Source: Pedobacter sp. UBA1654
GTDB taxonomy: Bacteria > Bacteroidota > Bacteroidia > Sphingobacteriales > Sphingobacteriaceae
Direction of reading: 5' to 3'
DNA length: 12,978 bases
Assembly: GCA_002320935.1 (NCBI GenBank)
Contig: DCLG01000084.1
Span: 122,967-135,944 of the forward strand
Position numbers and translations under genes: made by a program. Positions 5,927-12,641 of the stretch are shown here, one piece after another; position 1 is the first letter of the stretch; each line of letters starts with the position of its first letter. The notes below the pieces were generated by a model that saw only the letters and a list, made by a program, of their open reading frames with translations, ran no database searches and was not told where the DNA came from.

Positions 5927-7258
5927 ATGTTACCTCTGCAAAGCTTCCGCTCTTTCATTTCCCGGCATCAGTTGTTTCAGCCTGATCATAAGATCTTGCT
6001 GGCAGTCAGCGGTGGTAAGGATTCTGTACTTATGGTGCACCTATTTAAACATGCAGGATTCGATTTTGGTATTGCGCACTGCAATTTTAATCTGCGCGCC
6101 GAGGAATCACATCGTGATGAAGCCTTTGTAAAACTGCTCGCCGCTACGATGGAGGTTCCATTCCATGTGAAACACTTCGATACCAGGGCCTTTGCAAAAG
6201 CACAGCGCTGTTCTACCCAGATGGCGGCAAGGGAACTGCGGTACCAGTGGTTCGAGCAGGTAAGAGCGCGCGAAGGCTATGAAGCCATCGCCCTGGCACA
6301 TCATCAGAATGATGCCATCGAGACCATGCTGATCAACCTTACCCGCGGCACAGGCATCTCCGGGCTTCACGGCATCGCACCTAAACGCGGCCGGCTTCTC
6401 AGGCCATTACTCTTCCTCAGCCGTGAAGACGTTGAAAATACCATAAGCAGGAACCAGCTGGATTATGTGGAAGACAGCTCCAACTGTTCCGATCATTATG
6501 CCCGCAATAAAATCAGGCTGAAGGTCATCCCACATCTTAAAGAAATCAATCCCAGCCTGGAACGTACTTTCGCGCAGAACATTCAGCGTTTCCAGGAGGC
6601 AGAAACCATCATCCAGAATACCGTAAAGCAGCTGAGGGGCAGCATGCTTAAAAGCAGCCCGGCAGGCATAAGAATCAGCATGACGGACCTGCAATCCCTG
6701 AACCCGCAGAAACTGCTGTGCTACGAATTGCTAAAACCCTACAACTTTACCGAATCCCTGGTGGAAGAGCTGCTCAGTGCCTTGGACAAGCAAAGCGGGA
6801 CCTCTTTTTATAGTACCACGCACCGGATCACGCTCGACCGGCAGCAGCTGATCATTTCACCCATCCTGCAAAGCGATAGTAATTCCCGGATCCTTCATCC
6901 CCACGATCATCAACTCGAGCTCAGTCAGCACAGGCTGAACATTCAATACCAAGCAGGAAATTCCTTTGCCCGGGACGGCAGGGCCTACGTAGATCAGGAG
7001 CTTTTAATCTACCCCCTGGTGGTCAGACATCGACAGCCCGGAGATGTATTTATCCCATTGGGCATGAAAACCCATAAGAAGCTGAGTAATTTCCTGGTGG
7101 ATGAAAAGGTGCCATTACCCGAGAAAGACAAAATCCCATTGATCATCAACGGCAATGGTGACATCATCTGGGTCGGCGGCATGCGGCAGGACAATAGATA
7201 TAAAGTAAGTGCTACAACAAAAAAAGTAGCTATATTCGAATTGATTTTAAAAGAATGA
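5927..7258 (+). CDS. tilS: tRNA(Ile)-lysidine synthase TilS
   Basis: The 443-residue cytosolic enzyme attaches lysine to C34 of the CAU-anticodon tRNA(Ile) using ATP, which changes its decoding from AUG to AUA. The N-terminal PP-loop ATP-binding domain carries AVSGGKDS (26-33), the HCNFNLR block (51-57), the segment AHHQNDAIETMLINLTRG (124-141), and YVEDSSN (180-186) with YARNKIR (191-197). A linker region (about 205-335) is followed by the TilS C-terminal domain with RHRQPGDVF, a lysine-rich KTHKKLSNFLVDEKVP segment and WVGGMRQDNRYKV. Length is close to the E. coli enzyme (432). The second acid of the usual HHxDD motif is kept, but the first is Asn128. The stop overlaps the next start by four bases (ATGA). 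It is divergent from the OstA-like gene across a 51-bp gap. Confidence 0.97.
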   Translation: MLPLQSFRSFISRHQLFQPDHKILLAVSGGKDSVLMVHLFKHAGFDFGIAHCNFNLRAEESHRDEAFVKLLAATMEVPFHVKHFDTRAFAKAQRCSTQMAARELRYQWFEQVRAREGYEAIALAHHQNDAIETMLINLTRGTGISGLHGIAPKRGRLLRPLLFLSREDVENTISRNQLDYVEDSSNCSDHYARNKIRLKVIPHLKEINPSLERTFAQNIQRFQEAETIIQNTVKQLRGSMLKSSPAGIRISMTDLQSLNPQKLLCYELLKPYNFTESLVEELLSALDKQSGTSFYSTTHRITLDRQQLIISPILQSDSNSRILHPHDHQLELSQHRLNIQYQAGNSFARDGRAYVDQELLIYPLVVRHRQPGDVFIPLGMKTHKKLSNFLVDEKVPLPEKDKIPLIINGNGDIIWVGGMRQDNRYKVSATTKKVAIFELILKE

Positions 7259-7740
7259 ATAATCAGACGTACGCTTATTTAGAAAAACAGTATATCGGCA
7301 GAGATTACATCAGGATTTGTATCCGTTTATTGCTCGCCGCGTTCTGTTTTGGTGCCTATGTTTATGAGCGTGACCGCGATAATACCCAGGACCTGTTTCT
7401 GGTTGTTGGCTTCGGTATCATCGGGATCTCTATTCTGCTGCTATTCCTAATTCACTACAAGACCATTATTGTCAATAAGAGCCTTATTCTGGATGGTTTG
7501 TGGACATCTAAAATGGTCAAGATCGACCTGAACAGCATTGTCAGTGTTCGCAAGGATCAATACAACAATTTCTTCTTCAATAATCCAGTGTATAATCTGC
7601 ACCGAAAGGGCAGCATTCGCTTCTATTCTTCCGGCAGGGACGCTGTGGTACTTACCGACCGCGATGGCCTTGAATATTACATCGGGACCCAGCGCCCCAA
7701 CGAGATGTATCTGGTGATAAAAGACGAAATGAGTAAGTAG
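7255..7740 (+). CDS. small membrane protein with two TM helices and a PH-like C-terminal domain, function unknown
   Basis: I do not recognise a named family for this 161-residue protein. It has a short polar N-terminus, two predicted transmembrane helices (about 20-37 and 47-68) joined by a charged loop YERDRDNTQD, and a cytoplasmic or periplasmic domain (about 70-160) rich in alternating beta strands (KTIIVNKSLILDGLW, KIDLNSIVSVRKDQ, GSIRFYS, AVVLTDRDGLEYYIGT). That two-helix plus beta-domain layout is like bacterial PH-like (bPH/YdbT-type) membrane proteins, though this is inference from shape only. Its ATG overlaps the tilS stop as ATGA, so it is almost surely co-translated with tilS. No signal peptide is evident beyond the first helix. 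Confidence 0.75.
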   Translation: MNNQTYAYLEKQYIGRDYIRICIRLLLAAFCFGAYVYERDRDNTQDLFLVVGFGIIGISILLLFLIHYKTIIVNKSLILDGLWTSKMVKIDLNSIVSVRKDQYNNFFFNNPVYNLHRKGSIRFYSSGRDAVVLTDRDGLEYYIGTQRPNEMYLVIKDEMSK

Positions 7741-7899
7741 CCGGGCAACAAAAATAAATTGCATTTGTTTAACACTATAATCACTTTAAGTAGTGTTCTT
7801 TGCCCCACATAAAAATTTATGATGAACCTTCATGAGTGTGCTGTCAAAAACAGTCATGTACCTGATCGCTTCATCGCCATTTAAAACAAATATTCACTA
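7741..7899. other. intergenic region before bshA with small inverted repeats
   Basis: This 159-bp stretch has no convincing gene. It holds a 7-bp inverted repeat (AACACTA at 7771-7777, TAGTGTT at 7791-7797) that may be a weak terminator of the tilS unit although no T-run follows, and a bulged hairpin at 7831-7858 (CATGA/TCATG outside, CTGT/ACAG inside, loop CAAAA). A 21-codon open frame (7819-7884) has no ribosome site and is probably chance. The bshA promoter should lie here; TGCATTTG at 7760-7767 is one mismatch from the -7 consensus but lacks a -33 partner. Confidence 0.5.
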
Positions 7900-9039
7900 A
7901 TGAAAATAGGTATTGTTTGTTACCCAACCTTTGGTGGGAGCGGTGTCGTTGCCACAGAACTTGGTAAGGCACTTGCAGATGAAGGTCACCAGGTACACTT
8001 TATAACATACAGTCAGCCGGCACGGCTTGATTTCTTTTCTGCCAACCTTTTCTATCACGAAGTTTCTGTAAGAGACTACCCATTGTTTGACTATGCGCCC
8101 TATGAATCCGCGCTGGCCAGCAAGCTGGTTGACGTGGTGCGTTTTGAAAAGCTTGACCTGCTGCATGTACATTACGCCATTCCACATGCTTCTGCTGCCT
8201 TTATGGCCAAGCAGATCCTCGCGAGTTATGGCATTACCATCCCGGTCGTGACCACGCTGCACGGAACGGACATCACCCTGGTGGGTAAAGATCCAACCTA
8301 TAAGCCGGTGGTTACATTTTCGATCAACCAGTCTGACGGCATTACGACGGTTTCGCAGGACCTTAAGGAAGATACCTTGAAGCACTTCGACATCAACAAA
8401 GAGATCAAAGTGATTCCCAACTTTATAGATTTCAACCGTTTCAGCTTGAAACCAAAAGACCATTTCAAGAAAGCCATTGCGCCGAATAACGAAAGGATTC
8501 TGATCCATACCTCCAACTTCCGGAAAGTAAAGCGGACATTCGACGTCATCAAGATGTTTCATAAGATCCAGCAAGCCGTACCTTCGAAGTTATTGATGGT
8601 GGGCGACGGTCCGGAGCGTGCTTACAATGAGCAGCTGTGCCGTGATCTGGGCATTACGGAACATGTACGTTTTCTGGGTAAGCAGGACGCCGTAGAGGAA
8701 GTACTTGCGGTTTCAGACCTGTTCCTGATGCCTTCAGAATCGGAAAGCTTCGGACTGGCTGCGCTGGAAGCCATGGCTTGCGGCGTGCCGATCATTACCA
8801 CCAACGCCGGAGGTTTGCCGGAGTTAAATGTAAACGGCTTCTGCGGTTATATGAGTAATGTAGGTGATGTGGAAGATATGGCGGCAAATGCCATCAAGAT
8901 GCTCGAAGATGACGCTGTACTTCAGACCTTCAAAGAAAATGCGTATAAACGTGCGCATGACTTCGATCTGAAGAAAATACTTCCAATATACATCGGTTAT
9001 TACACCGATGTCATTCAGAAAACCATAATAAAAGCTTAA
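7900..9039 (+). CDS. bshA: N-acetyl-alpha-D-glucosaminyl L-malate synthase BshA
   Basis: This 379-residue GT4-family glycosyltransferase catalyses the first step of bacillithiol synthesis, joining GlcNAc from UDP-GlcNAc to L-malate in the cytosol. Diagnostic features of BshA are the N-terminus MKIGIVCYPTFGGSGVVATE (1-20), HFITYSQPARLD (33-44), LHVHYAIPHA (88-97), TTLHGTDITLVG (118-129), NFIDFNRF (174-181), the hinge block HTSNFRKVKR (203-212), MVGDGPER (233-240) and the GT4 E-x7-E pair Glu282/Glu290 in ESFGLAALE, followed by GLPEL (305-309). Length matches the family. bshB and bshC are not in the window. The start is the only ATG compatible with the conserved N-terminus. The gene ends 3 bases from the stop of the convergent lactonase-family gene, with no terminator between them. 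Confidence 0.96.
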   Translation: MKIGIVCYPTFGGSGVVATELGKALADEGHQVHFITYSQPARLDFFSANLFYHEVSVRDYPLFDYAPYESALASKLVDVVRFEKLDLLHVHYAIPHASAAFMAKQILASYGITIPVVTTLHGTDITLVGKDPTYKPVVTFSINQSDGITTVSQDLKEDTLKHFDINKEIKVIPNFIDFNRFSLKPKDHFKKAIAPNNERILIHTSNFRKVKRTFDVIKMFHKIQQAVPSKLLMVGDGPERAYNEQLCRDLGITEHVRFLGKQDAVEEVLAVSDLFLMPSESESFGLAALEAMACGVPIITTNAGGLPELNVNGFCGYMSNVGDVEDMAANAIKMLEDDAVLQTFKENAYKRAHDFDLKKILPIYIGYYTDVIQKTIIKA

Positions 9040-9042
9040 TAC

Positions 9043-10158
9043 TTATTTAGTGGGCGCGAATACCAGGCATACTGGCGCGCCTACTTCAATCCGCTTACCA
9101 GTATCGGTCAATGCACCGGTTTCCTTGTTGATCTTAAAGATCACCACGTCATTGGTGTACTGATGCGCAACCAGCAGGTAATTACCTGTGGGATCAATAG
9201 CGAAGTTTCTTGGACCTTTTCCCAGTGTTGGTACTTCTGTCCTTTTAGCCAGCTTGCCATCTGCCTGTACGGCAAACCTGGTGATGGTATTGGCGGTACC
9301 CCGGTTGGTGGCATATAAGAACTTACCATCTGGCGTAAGGTGGATATCAGCAGCGCCGGTATCACCTTTAAAGTCCTTACCAAAGATTGCAATTTCCTGC
9401 AAAAGGGTGAATTTACCATCCTTATAACTGTAAGCATTCACTATGCCGGCCATTTCTGTCAGCAAGTAAGCAAACTTACCGTCCTTACTGAAAGTGATGT
9501 GTCTTGGTCCACTTCCAGGCTTTACGGAAACGCTGTCATGCGCTACCAGTACATTGCTGGACTCAGATGGTTGATATTTGTAGACATTAATTTTATCAGT
9601 ACCCAGGTCATTGGAGATCAGGTATTTCCCATCCGGGCTAAAAAGCACCTGATGTACGTGTGGCCCCTCTTGTCTGCTCTTGTCTACGCTGCCGCCACTG
9701 TTCTGAACAATTTGTTTGATTCCGGTAAGGGTACCTGCAGCGTCATGTCCGAAAACAGAGATGCTTCCGCCCGAATAATTAGCTGTAAGTACATTTTGCT
9801 CATCAGCAATGATGAAGCAAGGGTCTTCGCCCTTTGTTGCAAGTTTATTCAAAGGCTCCATACTGCCTTTAACCGGGTCAAAACTAAAAGCACTAACCAT
9901 ACTGTTAGCACCATCCTCACTTACTGCGTACACAAAGTTATTGCCTTTGCTTACCGCCAGGTAACTTGGATTGGTCACATTCTTGGTGATGCTTTTAGCT
10001 CTGAATGCCGCGGTTTTAGTATCAAAGTCGTAAACATAAATTCCTTCACTCTTACCAGTATTGGTGTATGTACCAATAATTAGGTTGTACTCATTTTGCT
10101 GTGCTTTACTATGCAGGCTGCAGAATAAAAATGGCAAGAGATAAAGGCTGTTTTTCAT
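9043..10158 (-). CDS. secreted lactonase-family seven-bladed beta-propeller protein
   Basis: The 371-residue product has a signal peptide (about 1-20, ending HSKAQ) and a propeller of the family that includes E. coli 6-phosphogluconolactonase (YbhE/Pgl type). Blade-like repeats include NLIIGTYTNTGKSEGIYVYD (25-44), GPHVHQVLFSPDGKYLISND (165-184), GPRHITFSKDGKFAYLLTE (217-235), DIHLTPDGKFLYATNRG (271-287) and GPRNFAIDPTGNYLLVAHQ (315-333). Because it is exported, a role in the cytosolic pentose phosphate pathway is unlikely; the substrate, possibly a sugar lactone met in the periplasm, cannot be named from sequence. It starts 6 bases after the rluB stop on the same strand, so it is probably co-transcribed with rluB, a pairing with no obvious functional logic. 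No Shine-Dalgarno site precedes it. Confidence 0.9.
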   Translation of the reverse strand: MKNSLYLLPFLFCSLHSKAQQNEYNLIIGTYTNTGKSEGIYVYDFDTKTAAFRAKSITKNVTNPSYLAVSKGNNFVYAVSEDGANSMVSAFSFDPVKGSMEPLNKLATKGEDPCFIIADEQNVLTANYSGGSISVFGHDAAGTLTGIKQIVQNSGGSVDKSRQEGPHVHQVLFSPDGKYLISNDLGTDKINVYKYQPSESSNVLVAHDSVSVKPGSGPRHITFSKDGKFAYLLTEMAGIVNAYSYKDGKFTLLQEIAIFGKDFKGDTGAADIHLTPDGKFLYATNRGTANTITRFAVQADGKLAKRTEVPTLGKGPRNFAIDPTGNYLLVAHQYTNDVVIFKINKETGALTDTGKRIEVGAPVCLVFAPTK

Positions 10159-10164
10159 ATGTTA

Positions 10165-11529
10165 CTATTTTATTAAATGTTTAATCTGGATCAGTTCATG
10201 CTCTTCAAGGTAGCGCCATCTGCCACGTGGCAGATCTTTCTTAGTCAGGTTACCGTAAACAACGCGATCTAATTTAACAACTTCGTAGCCAAGATGTTCA
10301 AAAATTCTTCTTACAATGCGATTTTTTCCACTATGAATCTGAATTCCAACTTCACGCTTGGATCCACCGGTTACATAAGAAACATTATCGGGTTTGATGA
10401 TACCATCTTCCAGTTCAAGACCAAACTGAATTTTATTCATGTCGCCCTGACTTAAGCTTTTATCCAGCTCAACATGGTAAATCTTAGTAATGCCGTTTCT
10501 CGGGTGGGAAAGTTTATCTGCAAGATCACCATCATTGGTCATCAGCAGTAAACCAGTTGTATTGCGGTCAAGGCGTCCAACAGGGTAGATGCGTTCGCGA
10601 CTGGCTTTTTCAACCAGCTGCATAACTGTTTTACGTTCCTGTGGATCATCCGTCGTTGTGATGTAATCTTTTGGCTTATTCAGTAAAACGTAAGTTTTCT
10701 TTTCACGTTTAAGTAATTCACCATTGTATCTGATTTCATCCTTTGCAGGGTCAACTTTATGACCAAGTTCAGAAATGGCAACGCCGTTTACAGAAACGAC
10801 ACCTGCAGCAATAAGCTCATCCGCTTTACGACGGGAGCAAATGCCAGAATTGGCGATGTAACGATTTAAACGGATTAGTCCGTCATCCGCCTTTTTAGGG
10901 GCATCTTTTCTAACGCGCATAACTGGTGCACGCTCTGAGGAGAAACTTGGTCTGTATTCACCAGCTTCAGAATCACGTTTACGGAAAGGTCTGCTATCTG
11001 TAGATCTTGATGCACCACCTTTGCGGTCTTCAAATTTCCTTACCGGCTGATCGCCTTTAGCACCGAACTGATCTTTTTTGATGTAGCTGCGGCCTTTGCT
11101 TTCGCCAGCATCTCTGCCTTCCTTATTTTCGAAAGGTCTTTTGCCTTTATAACCAGTGCCGGTTTCCGGGCGACTAGCACCTGGTCTTCCAGCACCGCTA
11201 AATTTATTTTCTCTTGGTTCTCTGTCTCTGGATCCGCTATCTCTTGAATCTCTATCCTCGAAAGTACGTTTTCCTTTGTATGTACTTCCAGACTCCGGGC
11301 GACTGGCACCGCGGTAAGTTCCGGCCGGCTTGTCTGCGCGACCTTCTTTATCGGCCCAAGGTTTTTTACCTAAATAACCGCTTTCCTTTCCATCTTTTCC
11401 TTCTTTGTCGGCAAAGGTCCGTTTGCCTTTATAGGTACTTTCGGTTCCGGCTGGGCGCCTGGTTGAACTGTTCCGGTTACCTGGGGTGGACTTGTCATCC
11501 CGACTGTTCCTGTTGTTGTTTTTCATCAT
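10165..11529 (-). CDS. rluB: RluB/RsuA-family rRNA pseudouridine synthase with long charged N-terminal tail
   Basis: The C-terminal half of this 454-residue protein is a complete pseudouridine synthase: an S4 RNA-binding domain (about 218-265, IRLNRYIANSGICSRRKADE then VSVNG), YVLLNKPKDYITTTDD (280-295), the catalytic block PVGRLDRNTTGLLLMTND (316-333, catalytic Asp321) and GKNRIVRRIFEHLGYEV (401-417). By family it isomerises a specific uridine in 23S rRNA; the RluB versus RluE/RluF choice is inferred. The first about 215 residues are low-complexity, rich in Arg, Lys, Gly, Ser and Asp, and hold four copies of a Y-x-G-K-(R/K)-x-(F/W) unit. E. coli RluB is 291 residues and instead has a charged C-terminal tail. 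The ATG at 11529 is followed at once by another ATG; either may be used. Confidence 0.93.
   Translation of the reverse strand: MMKNNNRNSRDDKSTPGNRNSSTRRPAGTESTYKGKRTFADKEGKDGKESGYLGKKPWADKEGRADKPAGTYRGASRPESGSTYKGKRTFEDRDSRDSGSRDREPRENKFSGAGRPGASRPETGTGYKGKRPFENKEGRDAGESKGRSYIKKDQFGAKGDQPVRKFEDRKGGASRSTDSRPFRKRDSEAGEYRPSFSSERAPVMRVRKDAPKKADDGLIRLNRYIANSGICSRRKADELIAAGVVSVNGVAISELGHKVDPAKDEIRYNGELLKREKKTYVLLNKPKDYITTTDDPQERKTVMQLVEKASRERIYPVGRLDRNTTGLLLMTNDGDLADKLSHPRNGITKIYHVELDKSLSQGDMNKIQFGLELEDGIIKPDNVSYVTGGSKREVGIQIHSGKNRIVRRIFEHLGYEVVKLDRVVYGNLTKKDLPRGRWRYLEEHELIQIKHLIK
11104..11439 (-). repeat. degenerate coding repeats in the RluB N-terminal tail
   Basis: Codons 31-142 contain four related units at residues 33, 52, 84 and 127: YKGKRTFADKEGKDG, YLGKKPWADKEGRAD, YKGKRTFEDRDSRDS and YKGKRPFENKEGRDA. 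Two copies of ASRPE(S/T)G stand before units three and four. Spacing between units is uneven (19, 32 and 43 residues), so this is a decayed or recombined array, not a strict tandem. Confidence 0.8.
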
Positions 11530-11562
11530 AAGACTGTGTTAACTGCATATTTAATGCGAGCG

Positions 11563-11570
11563 CAAATTTA
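11563..11570 (-). promoter_or_regulatory. predicted -7 element of rluB
   Basis: On the - strand this reads TAAATTTG, an exact TAnnTTTG match. It ends 33 bases before the rluB ATG, leaving a leader of roughly 25-30 bases. No clear TTTG stands 19-20 bases upstream, so the call rests on the -7 box and position alone. Confidence 0.4.
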
Positions 11571-11576
11571 AGAAAA

Positions 11577-11717
11577 AACGGCGATTCTACCGCGCTTATT
11601 TTCAGCCGGATGAAGATTGTAAAAATCATAACTGAAGCCTGTTTAAACGGCGATTTTAGCAGTCATTTCTGTAATAGGTTGATAATTAGATAAATATAAC
11701 GTACATTTGTCGCCGTT
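11577..11717. promoter_or_regulatory. three copies of AACGGCGA across the rluB-mltD divergent promoters
   Basis: AACGGCGA occurs at 11577-11584 and 11646-11653 in direct orientation and at 11710-11717 inverted (TCGCCGTT on the + strand). The first two copies are part of a longer match, AAACGGCGATTyTA, at 11576-11589 and 11645-11658. The first lies just upstream of the rluB -7 box, and the third directly abuts the mltD -7 box and covers the expected start of transcription. The positions suggest an operator for a shared regulator; none is identified. Confidence 0.4.
11679..11709 (+). promoter_or_regulatory. predicted promoter of the lytic transglycosylase gene
   Basis: TTG at 11679-11681, 20 intervening bases, then TACATTTG at 11702-11709, an exact TAnnTTTG -7 box. 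Transcription would start near 11715, giving a leader of about 30 bases that contains the strong Shine-Dalgarno site at 11738-11743. Confidence 0.6.
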
Positions 11718-11737
11718 CTAAATTGTTAACCAAAAAA

Positions 11738-11743
11738 AGGAGG
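11738..11743 (+). promoter_or_regulatory. strong Shine-Dalgarno site AGGAGG deciding the mltD start
   Basis: AGGAGG stands 3 bases before the ATG at 11747 in an A-rich context. It argues for that ATG over the TTG at 11723 in the same frame. Such a complete site is unusual in Bacteroidetes, and the spacing is somewhat shorter than the usual 5-9 bases. Confidence 0.7.
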
Positions 11744-11746
11744 AAA

Positions 11747-12535
11747 ATGATAAGGAAACACATAATAACATGTACGGTAATTTTAGCATTACTGGTTATG
11801 GCAAAAGTGTTCGCTCTCAAACTGCCCCAGACAACAAAAACAAGTGCTGAAGAAGCACAAAAAACAGTAGAAAAGACGGTGGTAACACCAGTGGTTGCCC
11901 CGGTTATTGAAGAAAAAGCGCCTTTAAAACCAAAGGCAAAACTCAACTTTGCAAAGGAAACACTTCCAGTGGCGGATGCCCGGGTGAAGCAGAAAATGAA
12001 ACGTTACCTTGCATCGTATAGTTTCCGGAAAACACAGACCAACCGCCTGCACAAAAAAGCAGCAGAGTGGTTCCCTGTAATCGAGCCAATCTTGAAAGCA
12101 CATGGCATTCCGAATGATTTCAAATACATGCCATTGGTAGAGTCAGGCCTTCGCGGCGGTACTTCTCCAAAAGGTGCTTCAGGCTACTGGCAATTTATGC
12201 CAGGTACTGCCAGAAGTTATGGCTTGAAGGTTAATGGCAAAGTGGATGAGCGTAAGAATCTTCGCAAGTCAACAATCGCCGCATGTAAATACCTAAACGA
12301 TCTGTATGATGTATTCGGCAACTGGACGCTGGTTGCTGCAGCTTACAATGTTGGTGATAATCACATGAAAAAGCAGATCAACCGTCAAAAACAGGATGAT
12401 TATTACAAGCTGAAACTGAACCGTGAAACCGGCAGTTACGTTTATAAGCTTATTTCAATGAAAGAGATTGTAAAGAATCCTACTAAGCACGGTTACAAAG
12501 AACCAAAAATCTTACTTGCGTATAACGCCGAGTAA
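11747..12535 (+). CDS. MltD-type lytic transglycosylase without LysM repeats
   Basis: The 262-residue product opens with an uncleaved anchor or signal peptide (MIRKHIITCTVILALLVMAK, 1-20), then a Thr/Val/Lys/Pro-rich spacer (about 28-75) and one SLT catalytic domain (about 105-245). Family blocks are PNDFKYMPLVESGL (122-135, catalytic Glu132), KGASGYWQFMPGTARSYGL (142-160) and AAAYNVGDNHM (197-207). Such enzymes cleave the MurNAc-GlcNAc bond of peptidoglycan with formation of a 1,6-anhydro ring, acting in the periplasm during wall remodelling. E. coli MltD is 452 residues and has C-terminal LysM modules; here the protein stops after the catalytic domain, at a clean stop followed by a terminator, so this is a short form, not an obvious truncation. 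I chose the ATG at 11747 for its ribosome site and because the signal segment then starts properly. Confidence 0.93.
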   Translation: MIRKHIITCTVILALLVMAKVFALKLPQTTKTSAEEAQKTVEKTVVTPVVAPVIEEKAPLKPKAKLNFAKETLPVADARVKQKMKRYLASYSFRKTQTNRLHKKAAEWFPVIEPILKAHGIPNDFKYMPLVESGLRGGTSPKGASGYWQFMPGTARSYGLKVNGKVDERKNLRKSTIAACKYLNDLYDVFGNWTLVAAAYNVGDNHMKKQINRQKQDDYYKLKLNRETGSYVYKLISMKEIVKNPTKHGYKEPKILLAYNAE

Positions 12536-12563
12536 GTTTAACAATCTTAAACGCCTTACATTC

Positions 12564-12585
12564 GCCGGATTTATCCGGCTTTTTT
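12564..12585 (+). terminator. rho-independent terminator after the lytic transglycosylase gene
   Basis: A 6-bp GC-rich stem, GCCGGA (12564-12569) with TCCGGC (12574-12579), and a 4-base loop are followed directly by six T (12580-12585). It stands 28 bases after the stop codon and isolates mltD from uvrA, which must therefore have its own promoter in 12586-12641. The nearest candidate there is CAAATTTG at 12593-12600, one base from the -7 consensus. Confidence 0.88.
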
Positions 12586-12641
12586 GTGGCTGCAAATTTG
12601 CTAATCCTACATAAAGGCCCTACTAGCGCTTATTATTGAAT

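Noticed and set aside
7819..7884. 21-codon open frame before bshA as a leader peptide
   Set aside because: It has no ribosome site, no run of informative codons (one Cys only) and no attenuator-like alternative hairpins.
7897..8574. 225-codon open frame on the - strand inside bshA
   Set aside because: It is antisense to a fully conserved glycosyltransferase. Its translation has no recognisable motif and looks like the shadow of bshA codons.
9340..10083. 247-codon open frame on the + strand inside the lactonase-family gene
   Set aside because: It is opposite a clear beta-propeller gene with a signal peptide; the translation has no family features and no plausible start region.
11723..11746. 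TTG start for the lytic transglycosylase
   Set aside because: No ribosome site precedes it, and it places the AGGAGG site inside the gene; the ATG at 11747 directly follows that site.
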